64,000 nucleotides of DNA from Tunturibacter psychrotolerans (GTDB lineage Bacteria > Acidobacteriota > Terriglobia > Terriglobales > Acidobacteriaceae), in assembly GCF_040359615.1 (NCBI RefSeq), contig NZ_CP132942.1, positions 5,555,636-5,619,635 on the forward strand, read 5' to 3'. This document shows positions 29,917 through 37,128 of this stretch, in pieces (the stretch's first letter is position 1; every line of letters starts with the position of its first letter). Position numbers and translations under genes: made by a program. Under the pieces are notes generated by a model, which had not been told where the DNA came from, did not search any database, and saw nothing but the letters and a program-made list of their open reading frames with translations.

Positions 29917-30690
29917 ATGAGTGAGTTCAAAGACAAGATTCCCGCAGCGGGCGGCAAAATCGACTTTCTCTATGACCCCACGACGGGTAGGATCGCCACG
30001 CAGATTTCCGGTACAGGTTTCTTTGCTATGTATATCGTGGCGGTCAGTATGGATGGTCGTCATTTGTTGGAGAGTGTTGTTCCCGCGGGCATGGGCGGCG
30101 TAATGAGCTATCGACAACCCTCCGTTTTGACTTACATGCAATCGGATGAGCAGGGGATGTGGGGGCGCAATTGTCCTTATTGCCAAAAGTATTTTCGCAC
30201 CAACCACAACATGGGAGAAACGTACTGTCCGTACTGCTCCCAACCGGAATCGGATCTCGCTTTCATCTCCAAGGAGCAACGCGTATACCTCACCGCGTTT
30301 TACGATGGCTTTGCGCGAGCCTATCTTGAAAAGAAAAACACGTCTTTGGATTTGGCGGAGATTACCGACACAACCGCCGCGTGGCACTATTCGGAAGAGA
30401 AGCAGCAACATCATTTTGTATGCCAGACAGATAACGTCGAATATAGTATCGGGAGTCGCATACCGAGTCGCCTCCGCGACGGAGCGGAATGTGCGCTTAA
30501 TGTCCTGCTCGGATGCGAGTTTATCGGCTTTTTCGGGGATTTCGTCCATCAACCCGATGACGGAAAACCCCGCTTTTTTGTACGCCGGCAAATGGGCAGC
30601 GCGAACGATGCCTCCCGTTCCAATGATGATGATGGGTCGAACATTTTTTGGCCGCGGCAATTTGACCTGTTGAACGATAGATCGAAGTAG
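29917..30690 (+). CDS. Zinc-ribbon protein of unknown function, 3' end replaced (chimeric frame)
   Basis: From ATG 29917 the first ~172 codons look native: MSEFKDKIPAAGG, a beta-rich part, then a zinc ribbon NCPYCQKYF-x10-YCPYCSQ (about 85-106) and a helical segment VYLTAFYDGFARAYLEKK. Near 30434 the gene is cut: from there the open frame merely runs antisense through the start of a Gfo/Idh/MocA gene, so the last ~85 codons are not original. The true C-terminus is therefore lost. Divergent to the 236-residue gene. No family is recognised. Confidence 0.45.
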   Translation: MSEFKDKIPAAGGKIDFLYDPTTGRIATQISGTGFFAMYIVAVSMDGRHLLESVVPAGMGGVMSYRQPSVLTYMQSDEQGMWGRNCPYCQKYFRTNHNMGETYCPYCSQPESDLAFISKEQRVYLTAFYDGFARAYLEKKNTSLDLAEITDTTAAWHYSEEKQQHHFVCQTDNVEYSIGSRIPSRLRDGAECALNVLLGCEFIGFFGDFVHQPDDGKPRFFVRRQMGSANDASRSNDDDGSNIFWPRQFDLLNDRSK

Positions 30691-30726
30691 TGCGTTCTGT
30701 TCTTCTCGGGGTAGAGTGTCCGCCAT
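30435..30726 (-). pseudogene. Gfo/Idh/MocA-family oxidoreductase, N-terminal fragment
   Basis: Starting at ATG 30726 (GGAG eight bases upstream) about 97 codons encode the N-terminal Rossmann part of a sugar dehydrogenase-like protein: MADTLPREEQNALL, RPIIIIGTGGIVRAAHLPAYKKAGFSVIGLMDE and SVAEATRYATPDTIFDV. After IFDV (about 30435) similarity stops at the junction with the zinc-ribbon gene. Normal members are 330-390 residues, so about three quarters are missing, including the catalytic domain. It would have been the last gene of the fucose/rhamnose set on this strand. Confidence 0.8.
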
Positions 30727-30880
30727 GATCAAGGCTCCATGACAATCTTTTCTTGGGAACTTCCTTGCAGTAGAAGCAGCCGTCGATATCGCAGCTACCA
30801 ACAATAAGGGCGCGGCCCTATCACTACGCTCTCGTTCCATACTTCGCATCCATTTTGTCCTGCTGACGATTCAGGTCTCT

Positions 30881-31894
30881 TCAATGTCCCCTAAATGACA
30901 GAAGCAGAGTCGCTCCGATCAGCCCCACCATACCCGTCGCCAGCAATGTCATCGCGTTCCGCGGGGCGCCTCTCCACTCTGCCGTCAATAATCCGGACAT
31001 AGTTGCCGCCATGATCATGAATATTTGAAACAGTCCCCAGCCAATCGATGTTCCCAGTGCGCCCAGATAAACTGCGCTCATTCCATAAAGCGCAAACGCC
31101 CCCATCCAGAGCACGCCCATTAGCGATGGCCAAATCACATCCCGGGCGCTATGACCGAACGCCGCCCAGCTTGAGTTTCGCTGAAGAAGATACACACTAT
31201 AACCAATGTTGGGAATCAGCCCACCCAACAGGGCCACGGGCCACACGGCGTACGCGGCCGCGACAGGGCTATTTCCAAGCCGAGCCGCCTCCACCGCGAG
31301 ACCTTGTCCAAATGCAAATGCATAGTTCAACATCGGCGCTAGTACCCCGCACAGCATCGCCAACAGGACTGAAACTACATAACCCCGCTGCGGCTCATCC
31401 GATATCTCCGTTACTCTGGCGCGCTCCTTGACCTGCCCACCCCAGGCCGTGAGCGCGATTCCCAGTACCATAACCACGACGCCAGCCAATATCCTCACCA
31501 GTCCAGCGTTCGAGACGAAGGTCCGCTGTCCCACAAACAACGGAACCAGAGTTCCCAACACCGCTCCTAACCCCACGATGATCGCGTAACCAACGCTCAT
31601 CCCAAGTCGTCGAATTGAAACACCGAATAGGATCTGTGCAATTCCCCATCCAGCACCGAACAACAACGGCGTCATCATCTCGTTGGTCCGCAGTCTGCGA
31701 TATACATCCAATAGCTGATGCACCACCGCAAACGCAAGAGCCCATGGCAACAACAGTAGCGAGACGACACTAAAGACAAACCAGACATTCTCCGGTCGCC
31801 ATCGGCGGGCATACTTCATCGGCAACATGCAGTTGCCCGACATTGCACCTGCAACCACAGTCAAGCCGACGCCCGCGAGCACAGTACCAGTCAT
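30881..31894 (-). CDS. L-rhamnose/proton symporter-type sugar transporter (RhaT family)
   Basis: An inner-membrane transporter of about 337 residues with ten hydrophobic segments. The motif GNCMLPMKYARRWRPENVWFVFS near the N-terminus and TAWGGQVKERAR are typical of RhaT. The ATG at 31894 overlaps the TGA of the L-fuconate dehydratase gene (ATGA), indicating translational coupling; a TTG two codons earlier is an alternative. Given the dehydratase next door the physiological substrate may be L-fucose or L-rhamnose; RhaT relatives are reported for both 6-deoxysugars. Confidence 0.88.
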   Translation of the reverse strand: MTGTVLAGVGLTVVAGAMSGNCMLPMKYARRWRPENVWFVFSVVSLLLLPWALAFAVVHQLLDVYRRLRTNEMMTPLLFGAGWGIAQILFGVSIRRLGMSVGYAIIVGLGAVLGTLVPLFVGQRTFVSNAGLVRILAGVVVMVLGIALTAWGGQVKERARVTEISDEPQRGYVVSVLLAMLCGVLAPMLNYAFAFGQGLAVEAARLGNSPVAAAYAVWPVALLGGLIPNIGYSVYLLQRNSSWAAFGHSARDVIWPSLMGVLWMGAFALYGMSAVYLGALGTSIGWGLFQIFMIMAATMSGLLTAEWRGAPRNAMTLLATGMVGLIGATLLLSFRGH

Positions 31895-33150
31895 GCGCAA
31901 CTCCGTTCAGAGCCGTTCAGGTCACTTGAGGCTCCTGGCTCCAACGGCGTTCGATAATATCCTCCTTCTACCTGCGCCGGAAAGGCAAAGTGGGGACGCA
32001 GGTGCGGAATGTGCTCTAGAAACAATGCTTCATGTCCCATGGCGACGTGGTTGAAGATGACCAGGTGTTGATGGATCTGTCCCATATCTCCCACATGTGG
32101 CACTATCGGTAGGTCGAACTTCCGCGCCAACAGACTCACCGTTAGAAATTCCCCGACTCCAGCCAACCGGGTGCAGTCGGCCTGCACATAGTGCATCGCT
32201 CCCGCTTCAATGAAGTTCTTGAAAACTACCCGATTTGGAATATGCTCCCCGGTTGCAATCTTGCTTGGTGCTATCTCTCGAGCTAGCGCCACATGGGCCA
32301 TCAGATCATCAGGATGCGTCGGCTCCTCAATCCATAGCGGCTTCAGCTTGGCCAGCTCTCCACATATCTTTCGCGCGACGGGTAGCGTCCATTGCTGGTT
32401 CGCGTCAAACATTATCGTCCCCGTATCTCCGACGCATTCGCGCAACATAGCTGCGCGTCTCAAATCACGCAACTGGTCGATCGATCCCACCTTTAACTTA
32501 AAGGCGCTGAAGCCTTTATCCATCGCTCGCTTCGTCAAATCCCTCACCTTGGCATCGTCATAGGCCATCCATCCCACTGACGTGTCGTACCCGGGATATC
32601 CCGTTTGCAGCATCCCCTCCCGGTCCCCACGTGTAATTATCTCTCTGCTTAGAAGTTCCACTGCCTCGCGCTCAGTCAGCACTTCATCGAGATAGCTTAA
32701 GTCCAGGAGGCGTACGGTATCTTCCGGCGAGAGGTCCAACAGCAACCGCCACAGCGGCACTCCTCTACTCTTCGCCCAAAGATCGAAGCAGGCATTCGTA
32801 ATGGACGCCAATGCTAAGTGCACGACGCCCTTGTGTGGGCCCAACCAGCGCATCATCGGATCATCTGCCATCTGGCGTGTTACGTGACCGAATTCAGCCA
32901 TCAAATCTTCAATCGGCCTGCCAAGTAACGGCTTCGCCAGCAGTTCGATTGCTTCGCACACAAGACGATTGCCCGCGCCTAACGTCAGGGCAAACCCAGT
33001 ACCGCATATTCCACCAACTTCCGATCCAAGCCGAGTCACCGCAAGGCAGTACTCAGGGTCCGTGTGTACCGCATCGCTTCCCGCTCCAGGCGGCAAGGGA
33101 TATCGCGCATCGAATGTTGAAATGCGCCCTATCGAGCAAGCTGCCATCAT
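31891..33150 (-). CDS. fucD: L-fuconate dehydratase (enolase superfamily)
   Basis: Removes water from L-fuconate to give 2-keto-3-deoxy-L-fuconate in the non-phosphorylating L-fucose route. The 419-residue protein has the family N-terminus (TFDARYPLPPGAGSDAVHTDPEY), the catalytic Lys in FSAFKLKVGS, metal ligands in MFDANQQW, WIEEPTHPDD and ATGEHIPNRV, and the later His region PIVPHVGDMGQIHQHL. GGAGG precedes the ATG pair at 33150/33147; the open frame up to 33306 lacks similarity. L-rhamnonate or D-altronate dehydratase are alternatives, but the start and the GEHIPNRV motif fit L-fuconate dehydratase best. Confidence 0.85.
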   Translation of the reverse strand: MMAACSIGRISTFDARYPLPPGAGSDAVHTDPEYCLAVTRLGSEVGGICGTGFALTLGAGNRLVCEAIELLAKPLLGRPIEDLMAEFGHVTRQMADDPMMRWLGPHKGVVHLALASITNACFDLWAKSRGVPLWRLLLDLSPEDTVRLLDLSYLDEVLTEREAVELLSREIITRGDREGMLQTGYPGYDTSVGWMAYDDAKVRDLTKRAMDKGFSAFKLKVGSIDQLRDLRRAAMLRECVGDTGTIMFDANQQWTLPVARKICGELAKLKPLWIEEPTHPDDLMAHVALAREIAPSKIATGEHIPNRVVFKNFIEAGAMHYVQADCTRLAGVGEFLTVSLLARKFDLPIVPHVGDMGQIHQHLVIFNHVAMGHEALFLEHIPHLRPHFAFPAQVEGGYYRTPLEPGASSDLNGSERSCA

Positions 33151-33190
33151 CTTTCCTCCGCGAGCCACTGTCTGGCGTTGAACACTTGTC

Positions 33191-33961
33191 TTACCTGCCA
33201 CTCCTGCGCACACTTCTAATCGCATACGGCTTGCTGGGCTGCGGTACTCCGTTCTTAGCGCTCGAACGCTTCTTCGATGCCGGAGGTCTCTTCTCCCAAT
33301 TGTCATAAGCAGTCATCCCGAATCGTGTCATTACCCTTCGAACGTATTGCTCGATGACCTCACCCTCGCCCTCTCGCAAGAGGTCGATGATTCGCTGATG
33401 CGCCTCAAGGTCTCTGTCCCACGCCGACGTGCTCTGCCCACTTGCTAGGACCCTGATCCGTACAAACGCAAAAAACGGCAGGAGTATCCTGCGCGCATGT
33501 TCTAGCAAGTGAGAATTTTCTGATAGATTGCAAAGTTCTAGATGGAATTCCAAATCTCCATCCAGCAGATCCTGACATCGGTTCTTCTTGGCGGCCTGCC
33601 GCATCGTATCGATTGCACGCTCCAGTTTGGAGATATCTGGCTTCTTCTCAGCCGCAAGCCTCGCGGCCAACCCCTCAAGCGCACCACGTAGCGCGTATAA
33701 CTCCAGTACGTCCTCTTCGCTCAAATTCACCACTCGTGCGCTGCGCCCCGAGGCCTTAACTACGAATCCTTCTTGGGCTAAAATATTGATCGCTTCACGA
33801 ATCGAACCCTGCGCCACCCGGAACTTCCGCCCCCAGGTACCTTCCACTATCCGTACTCCTGGTCGCAACCTGCCAGCTATAATTTCCCCGCGCAGCCGTT
33901 CCGCCAGTGAGTGTTTCACCAATGTCTCGTTGCCGCTTTCTGATTCAACAAGTTTGCGCAT
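33191..33961 (-). CDS. GntR-family (FadR/FCD-type) transcriptional regulator
   Basis: A 256-residue regulator: N-terminal winged helix (LAERLRGEIIAGRLRPGVRIVEGTW...VAQGSIREAINILAQEGFV, residues ~20-70) and an FCD ligand-binding domain with the metal-type residues in DGDLEFHLELC and an HQRIIDLL helix. The C-terminal tail is Lys/Arg/Ser-rich. It is first of the minus-strand fucose/rhamnose genes and divergent from the mutarotase gene, so the ~100-bp gap between them probably holds its operator. The likely effector is a sugar acid from this pathway (inference). Confidence 0.9.
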   Translation of the reverse strand: MRKLVESESGNETLVKHSLAERLRGEIIAGRLRPGVRIVEGTWGRKFRVAQGSIREAINILAQEGFVVKASGRSARVVNLSEEDVLELYALRGALEGLAARLAAEKKPDISKLERAIDTMRQAAKKNRCQDLLDGDLEFHLELCNLSENSHLLEHARRILLPFFAFVRIRVLASGQSTSAWDRDLEAHQRIIDLLREGEGEVIEQYVRRVMTRFGMTAYDNWEKRPPASKKRSSAKNGVPQPSKPYAIRSVRRSGR

Positions 33962-34061
33962 AGGTGATTATGAGTGCTTAAAGAAAGCCTATAGGAGGCT
34001 GATCCGGACCGTCAATACGATACTCAACCACTTGAACCGATCTCACAGATGCCTCTAATAA

Positions 34062-34397
34062 ATGGACAACTTAATGCGCCGCTATGGAATGACTATACGT
34101 CTCAAGCCTGAAGCCGAGATTGCATACAAGCAACATCACCGGTCAGTCTGGCCCGAAGTGCTCGGCAAGATTACGGAATGTAATATCCGCAATTATTCTA
34201 TCTTTTTGCGCGATGGCGTTCTTTTTAGCTACTTCGAATATACCGGCGAAGATTTTAGTGCGGACATGCAGAAAATGGCCGATCACCCCAAGACGCAGGA
34301 GTGGTGGTCAATCATGAATCCGATGCAGACCCCTCTGGCCTCACGAGTGGAAGATGAATGGTGGGCACCGATGACAGAAGTCTTTCATCTTGACTAG
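34062..34397 (+). CDS. rhaM: L-rhamnose mutarotase-family protein
   Basis: A 111-residue protein that interconverts sugar anomers. RYGMTIRLKPEAEIAYKQHH, the conserved His in QHHRSVWPEV, NIRNYSIFLRDGVLFSYFEY and the closing WWSIMNP are the RhaM/YiiL pattern. It is divergent from the GntR gene and works with the transporter and dehydratase in uptake and oxidation of L-rhamnose or L-fucose; relatives annotated as L-fucose mutarotase exist in such clusters. Complete, no lesions. Confidence 0.88.
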   Translation: MDNLMRRYGMTIRLKPEAEIAYKQHHRSVWPEVLGKITECNIRNYSIFLRDGVLFSYFEYTGEDFSADMQKMADHPKTQEWWSIMNPMQTPLASRVEDEWWAPMTEVFHLD

Positions 34398-34967
34398 TCG
34401 CGCGCATTTAAGTGCTTAATTTCACTAGCGTGAAAAAACATTTTCCGGCGCTTTCTTGCGAAGACTCGCAGGCACACCCGCCAATCGGCCACACGGCCTT
34501 CAATGAAGGCCCGCACAGATAGATCGACGCCGGTGATTCCCAAAAGCGCCATTGCACCACTCAACAACCGGCCTCATCGGTAAATAGATCCCGGCTAATA
34601 GAATAGTCCGCATCTAGGTTGGCATCTGGCATCGTGTGTGCCGAAAGCATAGCACTGGCCCTCAGTCCCGTCGATCAGCAGATTCAGCAACCGCGAGCCG
34701 AATAGATTCGGCGGTACACACGCCCGCCCCAGGGCAAATTTCAATCCTTAGCTGGCGCTAAATCGCCGATGCGCTCTTCGATGGGTCTTGTCATTACCGT
34801 TGAAGTGCGAATGTACCCTTCCAGGCATGCATGCGGCGTGGAGGCCACTCGTATGCGCAAGAAGAGACTGGCAGCCTGGTTGCGATTAAGCGATAATCGG
34901 CTCGTCGGCAATCGGTGATTCTTGGGAATTATCGGAAAAGTTCGAACACGGGAGAGTCGAACTCATC
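34398..34967. other. 570-bp stretch without a recognisable gene
   Basis: Between the mutarotase gene and the small frame at 34968 no reading frame of convincing quality is seen on either strand. It is probably decayed DNA inside the mobile region. A short minus-strand frame around 34440-34560 has no recognisable similarity. Confidence 0.5.
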
Positions 34968-35159
34968 ATGACCAGAACATCTGATTCACGAAGGGACAAA
35001 GGCAAAAAGCATAGAATTGCTGAAGAAGGTTCTGCGCGTGCGGCTGCTAACGACAGGCAAGCCGAAGACGAAATAGCTCAGGGGCTTTATCAAACGCTTG
35101 AGGATGGTACTGATCTAGAAGGAAATGATCCCAGGATGTCTTTCAGACCTTCCACCTAA
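34968..35159 (+). CDS. Small hypothetical protein, 63 residues
   Basis: ATG-started frame encoding a charged, Ala/Glu/Asp-rich peptide (MTRTSDSRRDKGKKHRIAEEG, then ARAAANDRQAEDEIAQGLYQTLEDGTDLE). Composition is protein-like and hydrophilic with a predicted helix around 18-43. The upstream GGGAGAG is 12 bases away, a weak ribosome site. No family recognised; it may be a real small cargo gene or chance. Confidence 0.35.
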   Translation: MTRTSDSRRDKGKKHRIAEEGSARAAANDRQAEDEIAQGLYQTLEDGTDLEGNDPRMSFRPST

Positions 35160-35187
35160 AGCAACCCGATTGCGTCGCAACTGATGA

Positions 35188-35373
35188 GCCCTCATCCCTT
35201 GGAACCCCGACATTAAGCCGATTTACGAAGAGCTTGGAAATTGGAAATCAAAGCTTTTATTCACGAAATGTGGTGTGTGCTGTCGAGACTACCTCATAGT
35301 AGTCCTCAATTCTGATCGAACTGAGTCGGGGATCACATCGCGGTTAGAGATTTGCCGGAATTGCAAAAAATAA
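35188..35373 (+). pseudogene. CxxC-CxxC zinc-ribbon-like 3' gene remnant
   Basis: After tandem TGA stops at 35182-35187, a 61-codon frame without any ATG, GTG or TTG near its start encodes WNPDIKPIYEELGNWKSKL, then KCGVCCRDY and ICRNCKK before TAA. The two Cys pairs 30-odd residues apart suggest a small zinc ribbon. Because it lacks a start it is best read as the tail of a lost gene at the right side of the mobile region. Confidence 0.35.
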
Positions 35374-35386
35374 GTTCGAAATGACT

Positions 35387-35518
35387 ATCCCAGTTTATGT
35401 GTCAGAATGTAGTTTTATCTCACGTATTGCGACATTAAATCCTAACTACCTTGACGGACTCGCCGCTCAACCCTTTTCTTATCAGGGCAAGGCGTCCCAC
35501 CTAATGTGTCGACCTACA
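35387..35518. repeat. Right-end repeat array, four inverted copies
   Basis: Read on the minus strand from the tip: GACACATTAGGTGGGAC (from 35510), GTCAAGGTAGTTAGGAT (from 35455, weak), GTCGCAATACGTGAGAT (from 35433) and GACACATAAACTGGGAT (from 35403), the last differing from left copy 2 at one of 17 positions. Orientation is opposite to the left array, so the repeats point inward from both ends. Confidence 0.72.
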
Positions 35519-36609
35519 TTTTGTAGAGAGCCATGTCCCCCCGCGCAAGCGTCGACACCGCGGTCTCGCACGGCCTGGCAAAGGTGAGCCCAATGCTCAG
35601 CGTAATCGGAAGTGCGAATCTCGAAACCGCAAGCCCACTCACCGCGTGTCCTATCGGTTCCGCAATTCGCAGCGCGTCTTCGCAGGAAGTCTGCGAAAAC
35701 ACCAACAGGAACTCGTCGCCTCCGTAGCGCCCGAAAAAATCGTACGAGCGAAGCCGTGAGGAGATGACCTCGACAACCTGCTTCAGCGCAGCATCTCCTG
35801 CAGCATGGCCCGCAGTGTCGTTAATCGGTTTGAAGTGGTCGATGTCGATCAGCGCCACAGCAAGCTCATAACCGTTTCGCTCTGCACGAACCAGCTCGAG
35901 TGCAAGCCGCTGATCGATTCCTCGCCTATTCAGCGCACCCGAGACGTGGTCATACATGGACTGCGCCTCAACAATCGCTACCAGTTCACTGCTCAGCATC
36001 AGCAGAAAGAACAACCCGATAATGCAGATGAACAGAAGGTTCACCACCAGTGACGGTGTCTGAAATCGGCTGGTCTGCATGAAATCGTACGGAGGACCAT
36101 GCAGAAAAGTCACGATCGCTCGGACCGCACCAAATAACGCGTAGGCTGCCATGAGCGCCGCGAAGACATTCAGGATCGACCGCTGTCTGGCTTGGCGGAA
36201 CAACTCCACCGCAATCAGCCCGCGCGAAACCAAAAGCACAAACGACACGATGACGATCCGTGTGGCAACCCGTTCCTCCACCGCGCTGAAGTACGTCAGC
36301 AGAAAAAGGGCGACAACGCACATTATCGATAGGAAGCGAGTGGTCCGTGGACTACGAAAGAAAAGCAGTATCCCGCGATAGAACAGCAGAAATGCCGAGA
36401 AGATCAGGGAATGCACAACAACAACAGCGACAGAATTCGGCACGCCGCCTCGTAGAACAATCAGGATGCAGCCCAGAAAGCCCGAAAAAAACCAACGCAA
36501 ACGACCCGGTGCCAGGCAGATGACGATACATCCGCCTCATTCCCAGAAAGGCGATCGAGTAAACCATCGTTAGCAGAATCTGACACGCGAAGAGCGTTCT
36601 ATTGTCCAT
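35514..36609 (-). pseudogene. Diguanylate cyclase (GGDEF), frameshifted and 3'-truncated by the element
   Basis: Membrane-bound enzyme that would make cyclic di-GMP. The N-terminus (MDNRTLFACQILLTMVYSIAFLGMRRMY, ATG at 36609) and the rest (SGFLGCILIVLRGG onward) lie in two frames, separated by one lost T in the T7 run at 36485-36491. About six membrane helices precede the GGDEF domain with DHVSGALNRRGID, IDIDHFKPINDTAGHAAGD and the intact RYGGDEF active site. The end is cut: GDMALYKM then TAG, where the stop lies in the terminal bases of the mobile element; the usual AKxxGRN tail is gone. Confidence 0.85.
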
Positions 36610-36751
36610 CGACGGCGGGCGTGGCACGACCGTCCACTTCACCTTGCCAGCGGCTTCCGCGGAAACAAACCCTCCCGTGGATGCAGCATGATTCGGCATT
36701 CCGCAGAGGGGTAGGCACGCGGTTGAGCAGCTTCTGGCAAGTGGAATTCAA

Positions 36752-36916
36752 CTATCGATAAAAGATCTCCACTGGTCCGTCCGCCATCTGAAAATAAGGA
36801 ATACTCAGCCGAGGTATGGCATGCGTGCGAAACGGACTGTCGCCACTGATAAGGTCGATCTCCTCTTCCAGCGTCATTCGTGAGAGAAGACCGTCGACTC
36901 GAGACTCTATGGCCGG
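36752..36916 (-). pseudogene. GH3 glycosidase N-terminal fragment
   Basis: A stop-bounded minus-strand frame of 54 codons reads ESRVDGLLSRMTLEEEIDLI, SGDSPFRTHAIPRLSIPYFQ and MADGPVEIFYR, the unmistakable start of a family 3 beta-glucosidase-like enzyme (MTLEEK...GIPRLGIP...MSDGPVG). It breaks off at TAG just after DGPV. No later GH3 sequence follows, so this is a relic of a deleted gene between the diguanylate cyclase and the MOSC gene. Confidence 0.75.
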
Positions 36917-37128
36917 TCATCCGTTCTAAGCGCCTGCGCAGACGCGAACCTACTAGGTACAGCAACAAGACGAATGCGCGACAGCTCGCACCGCGCGAAG
37001 TTTGAGATTCACCCAAGAGTTCTTTTTTTGAGAAGGTCGTGCAGCACTTGATTGCCAGGAGTACATATCCCGCTGCTGGCCAAATGTTCCACAACGAAGA
37101 GCGCTGCCAGTCATACTTCGCGATACCG

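Larger units (their letters stand above)
27598..35518. mobile_element. Transposase-less element with multi-repeat inverted ends (Tn7/Tn5053/IS21-like)
   Basis: About 7.9 kb bounded by 5'-TGT and ACA-3'. The left tip TGTCGGTTGACGCATAACCT and the reverse complement of the right tip TGTAGGTCGACACATTAGGT agree at 14 of 20 positions, and the next GGGA is shared. Further copies of a GACACATAAAGTGGGAT-like motif lie inside both ends in inverted orientation. Flanks read TTTTT on the left and TTTTG on the right, compatible with a 4-5 bp target duplication. Internally repeated ends are known for Tn7, Tn5053/Tn402 and IS21 relatives. No transposase, AAA+ partner, TniQ or resolvase gene is seen, so it is non-autonomous or decayed. 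The interior holds broken and intact cargo genes. Family assignment is inference. Confidence 0.65.

Noticed and set aside
29644..30849. 401-codon minus-strand frame read as one Gfo/Idh protein
   Set aside because: Only codons from 30726 to about 30435 match the family; the rest runs antisense through the zinc-ribbon gene.
27598..35518. A CRISPR-associated transposon
   Set aside because: No CRISPR repeats, Cas gene, TniQ or transposase was seen in or near the element.
36639..37094. Minus-strand 151-codon frame between the cyclase and MOSC genes
   Set aside because: No protein-like features; a different frame here encodes the GH3 relic.
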